Positions 5,829 through 6,761 of a stretch of DNA of 6,761 bases are shown here, in pieces. Position numbers and translations under genes: made by a program. Each line of letters starts with the position of its first letter. The first letter of the stretch is position 1. Location of the stretch: the NCBI GenBank assembly GCA_011391855.1, contig JAABPT010000077.1:1-6761 (forward strand). The letters are read 5' to 3'. The notes under the pieces were generated by a model. It worked only from the letters and a program-made list of their open reading frames with translations. It did no database searches and was not told the origin of the DNA. The stretch comes from Burkholderiales bacterium. GTDB lineage: Bacteria; Pseudomonadota; Gammaproteobacteria; Burkholderiales; Burkholderiaceae_C.

Positions 5829-6761
5829 ATGTACCCCATCATCCGCCGCGAAGCGTTCTCCGACACGACCTTCCTCTGGGAGGTACTGGCTCCCGACGTC
5901 GCCCGCTCGGCCCAGCCCGGGCACTTCGTCATGCTGCGCCTGCACGAGGGCGGCGAGCGCATCCCGCTCACGGTGGCCGACTTCGACCGCGACAAGGGCA
6001 CCATCACCATGGTCATCCAGGCGCTCGGCAAGACCACGCTGGAGATGCGCGACCACTACAAGCAAGGCGACAGCATCGCCGACTTCGTGGGCCCGCTCGG
6101 TCTGCCCCAACATGTCAGCCAGGTCGGTCACGTGGTGCTGGTCGGCGGCGGCCTGGGCGTGGCGCCGGTCTATCCGCAGCTGCGCGCCTTCAAGGAAGCC
6201 GGCAACCGCACCACCGGCATCATCGGCTTTCGCAACAAGGACCTGGTGTTCTGGGAAGAGCAGTTCGGCCGCTGGTGCGACAACCTCATCGTCTGCACCG
6301 ACGACGGCAGCTACGGCCGGCCGGGCTTCGTGAATGCTGCGCTGCTGGACGTGCTGAACAACGACCGCCCCGACCTGGTGGTGGCCATCGGCCCGCTGCC
6401 GATGATGAACGCCTGCGTCGAGACCTCGCGCCCCAGCGGCGTGAAGACCATGGTGTCGCTGAACGCCATCATGGTCGACGGCACCGGCATGTGCGGTTCG
6501 TGCCGCGTGACGGTGGGCAGCGAGATCAAGTTCGCCTGCGTCGACGGCCCCGACTTCGACGGCCACCAGGTCGACTTCAAGGAACTGCTGCTGCGCCAGA
6601 AGCGCTTCAAGGGCGAAGAAGCCGCGGCCAGCACCGATTACGCACGTGTCTGCAACGTGGAAAAGGTGTTGTTCGAACAGGGCAAGACCAATTACAAGAA
6701 ATACAAGGACCTGGCGCCGCTGGCGACCAAGATGCGCGAGCGCGACCCGCTGGAGCGATCG
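5829..6761 (+). CDS. NfnA/SudB-type FAD/NAD(P)-binding oxidoreductase, 3' partial, possible NfnA-NfnB fusion
   Basis: This frame is open from ATG 5829 to the window edge, giving 311 residues without a stop. It belongs to the sulfide/dihydroorotate dehydrogenase-like flavoprotein family: the small subunit of NADH-dependent ferredoxin:NADP+ oxidoreductase (NfnA) and sulfide dehydrogenase SudB. An FAD-binding beta-barrel occupies about 1-98 (RIPLTVADFD at 44-53). An NAD(P)-binding fold follows, with GGGLGVAPVYPQLRAFKEAGN at about 106-126 split around the pyrophosphate loop. The [2Fe-2S] motif VDGTGMCGSC...FAC gives Asp217, Cys222, Cys225 and Cys237, the unusual Asp plus three Cys set known from NfnA. 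NfnA-type proteins end near 280 residues, but this one continues to KMRERDPLERS, which resembles the start of GltD/NfnB-like proteins. A single-chain fusion is therefore likely. GGAA at 5817-5820, eight bases before the ATG, is a usable ribosome-binding site. Confidence 0.9.
   Translation, partial: MYPIIRREAFSDTTFLWEVLAPDVARSAQPGHFVMLRLHEGGERIPLTVADFDRDKGTITMVIQALGKTTLEMRDHYKQGDSIADFVGPLGLPQHVSQVGHVVLVGGGLGVAPVYPQLRAFKEAGNRTTGIIGFRNKDLVFWEEQFGRWCDNLIVCTDDGSYGRPGFVNAALLDVLNNDRPDLVVAIGPLPMMNACVETSRPSGVKTMVSLNAIMVDGTGMCGSCRVTVGSEIKFACVDGPDFDGHQVDFKELLLRQKRFKGEEAAASTDYARVCNVEKVLFEQGKTNYKKYKDLAPLATKMRERDPLERS

Noticed and set aside
1..6761. Window begins CCATGG (NcoI site) and ends CGATCG (PvuI site), hinting at clone boundaries
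   Set aside because: Hexamer sites are common in GC-rich DNA and the observation has no biological meaning.

Overview
The window looks like Betaproteobacterial DNA, probably Burkholderiales. It is GC-rich with strong G/C third-position bias, and the hydrogenase subunits closely resemble, as I recall them, HoxK/HoxG/HoxZ of Ralstonia (Cupriavidus) eutropha. I could not run a search, so the genus is open.

Layout. Positions 1-264 are an upstream regulatory region. It may include the first codons of a divergent minus-strand gene (1-52), and it holds a near-perfect FNR/FixK-type palindrome (144-157). Positions 265-3892 are a tight plus-strand operon for a membrane-bound, H2-oxidising group 1d [NiFe] hydrogenase: small subunit with Tat signal, large subunit, and di-heme cytochrome b. 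The small subunit has all six cysteines for the O2-tolerance [4Fe-3S] proximal cluster, and these fall at the canonical mature positions. Positions 3917-4303 encode an orphan HigA/XRE-type DNA-binding protein with no toxin partner. Positions 4336-5646 (minus) encode a HemN-superfamily radical SAM enzyme, convergent with the HigA-like gene. Positions 5647-5828 are a divergent intergenic region with a second FNR-like box (5722-5735). Positions 5829-6761 encode an NfnA/SudB-type flavoprotein that runs off the window end. It keeps the Asp + 3 Cys [2Fe-2S] motif, and its last residues look like the beginning of a glutamate-synthase-small-subunit/NfnB-like domain, so it may be an NfnA-NfnB fusion.

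How the genes may work together. The hydrogenase oxidises H2 on the periplasmic side and passes electrons through three Fe-S clusters to cytochrome b and the quinone pool. The two FNR-like boxes suggest the hydrogenase operon and the radical SAM/flavoprotein pair respond to the same low-oxygen regulator. The radical SAM enzyme would suit oxygen-independent tetrapyrrole chemistry, and the Nfn-like protein would suit NAD(P)H/ferredoxin electron balancing. This link is inference. None of the maturation genes (hoxM, hoxL, hoxO, hoxQ, hoxR, hoxT, hoxV, hyp) that follow hoxZ in R. eutropha are in the window, so they must lie elsewhere.
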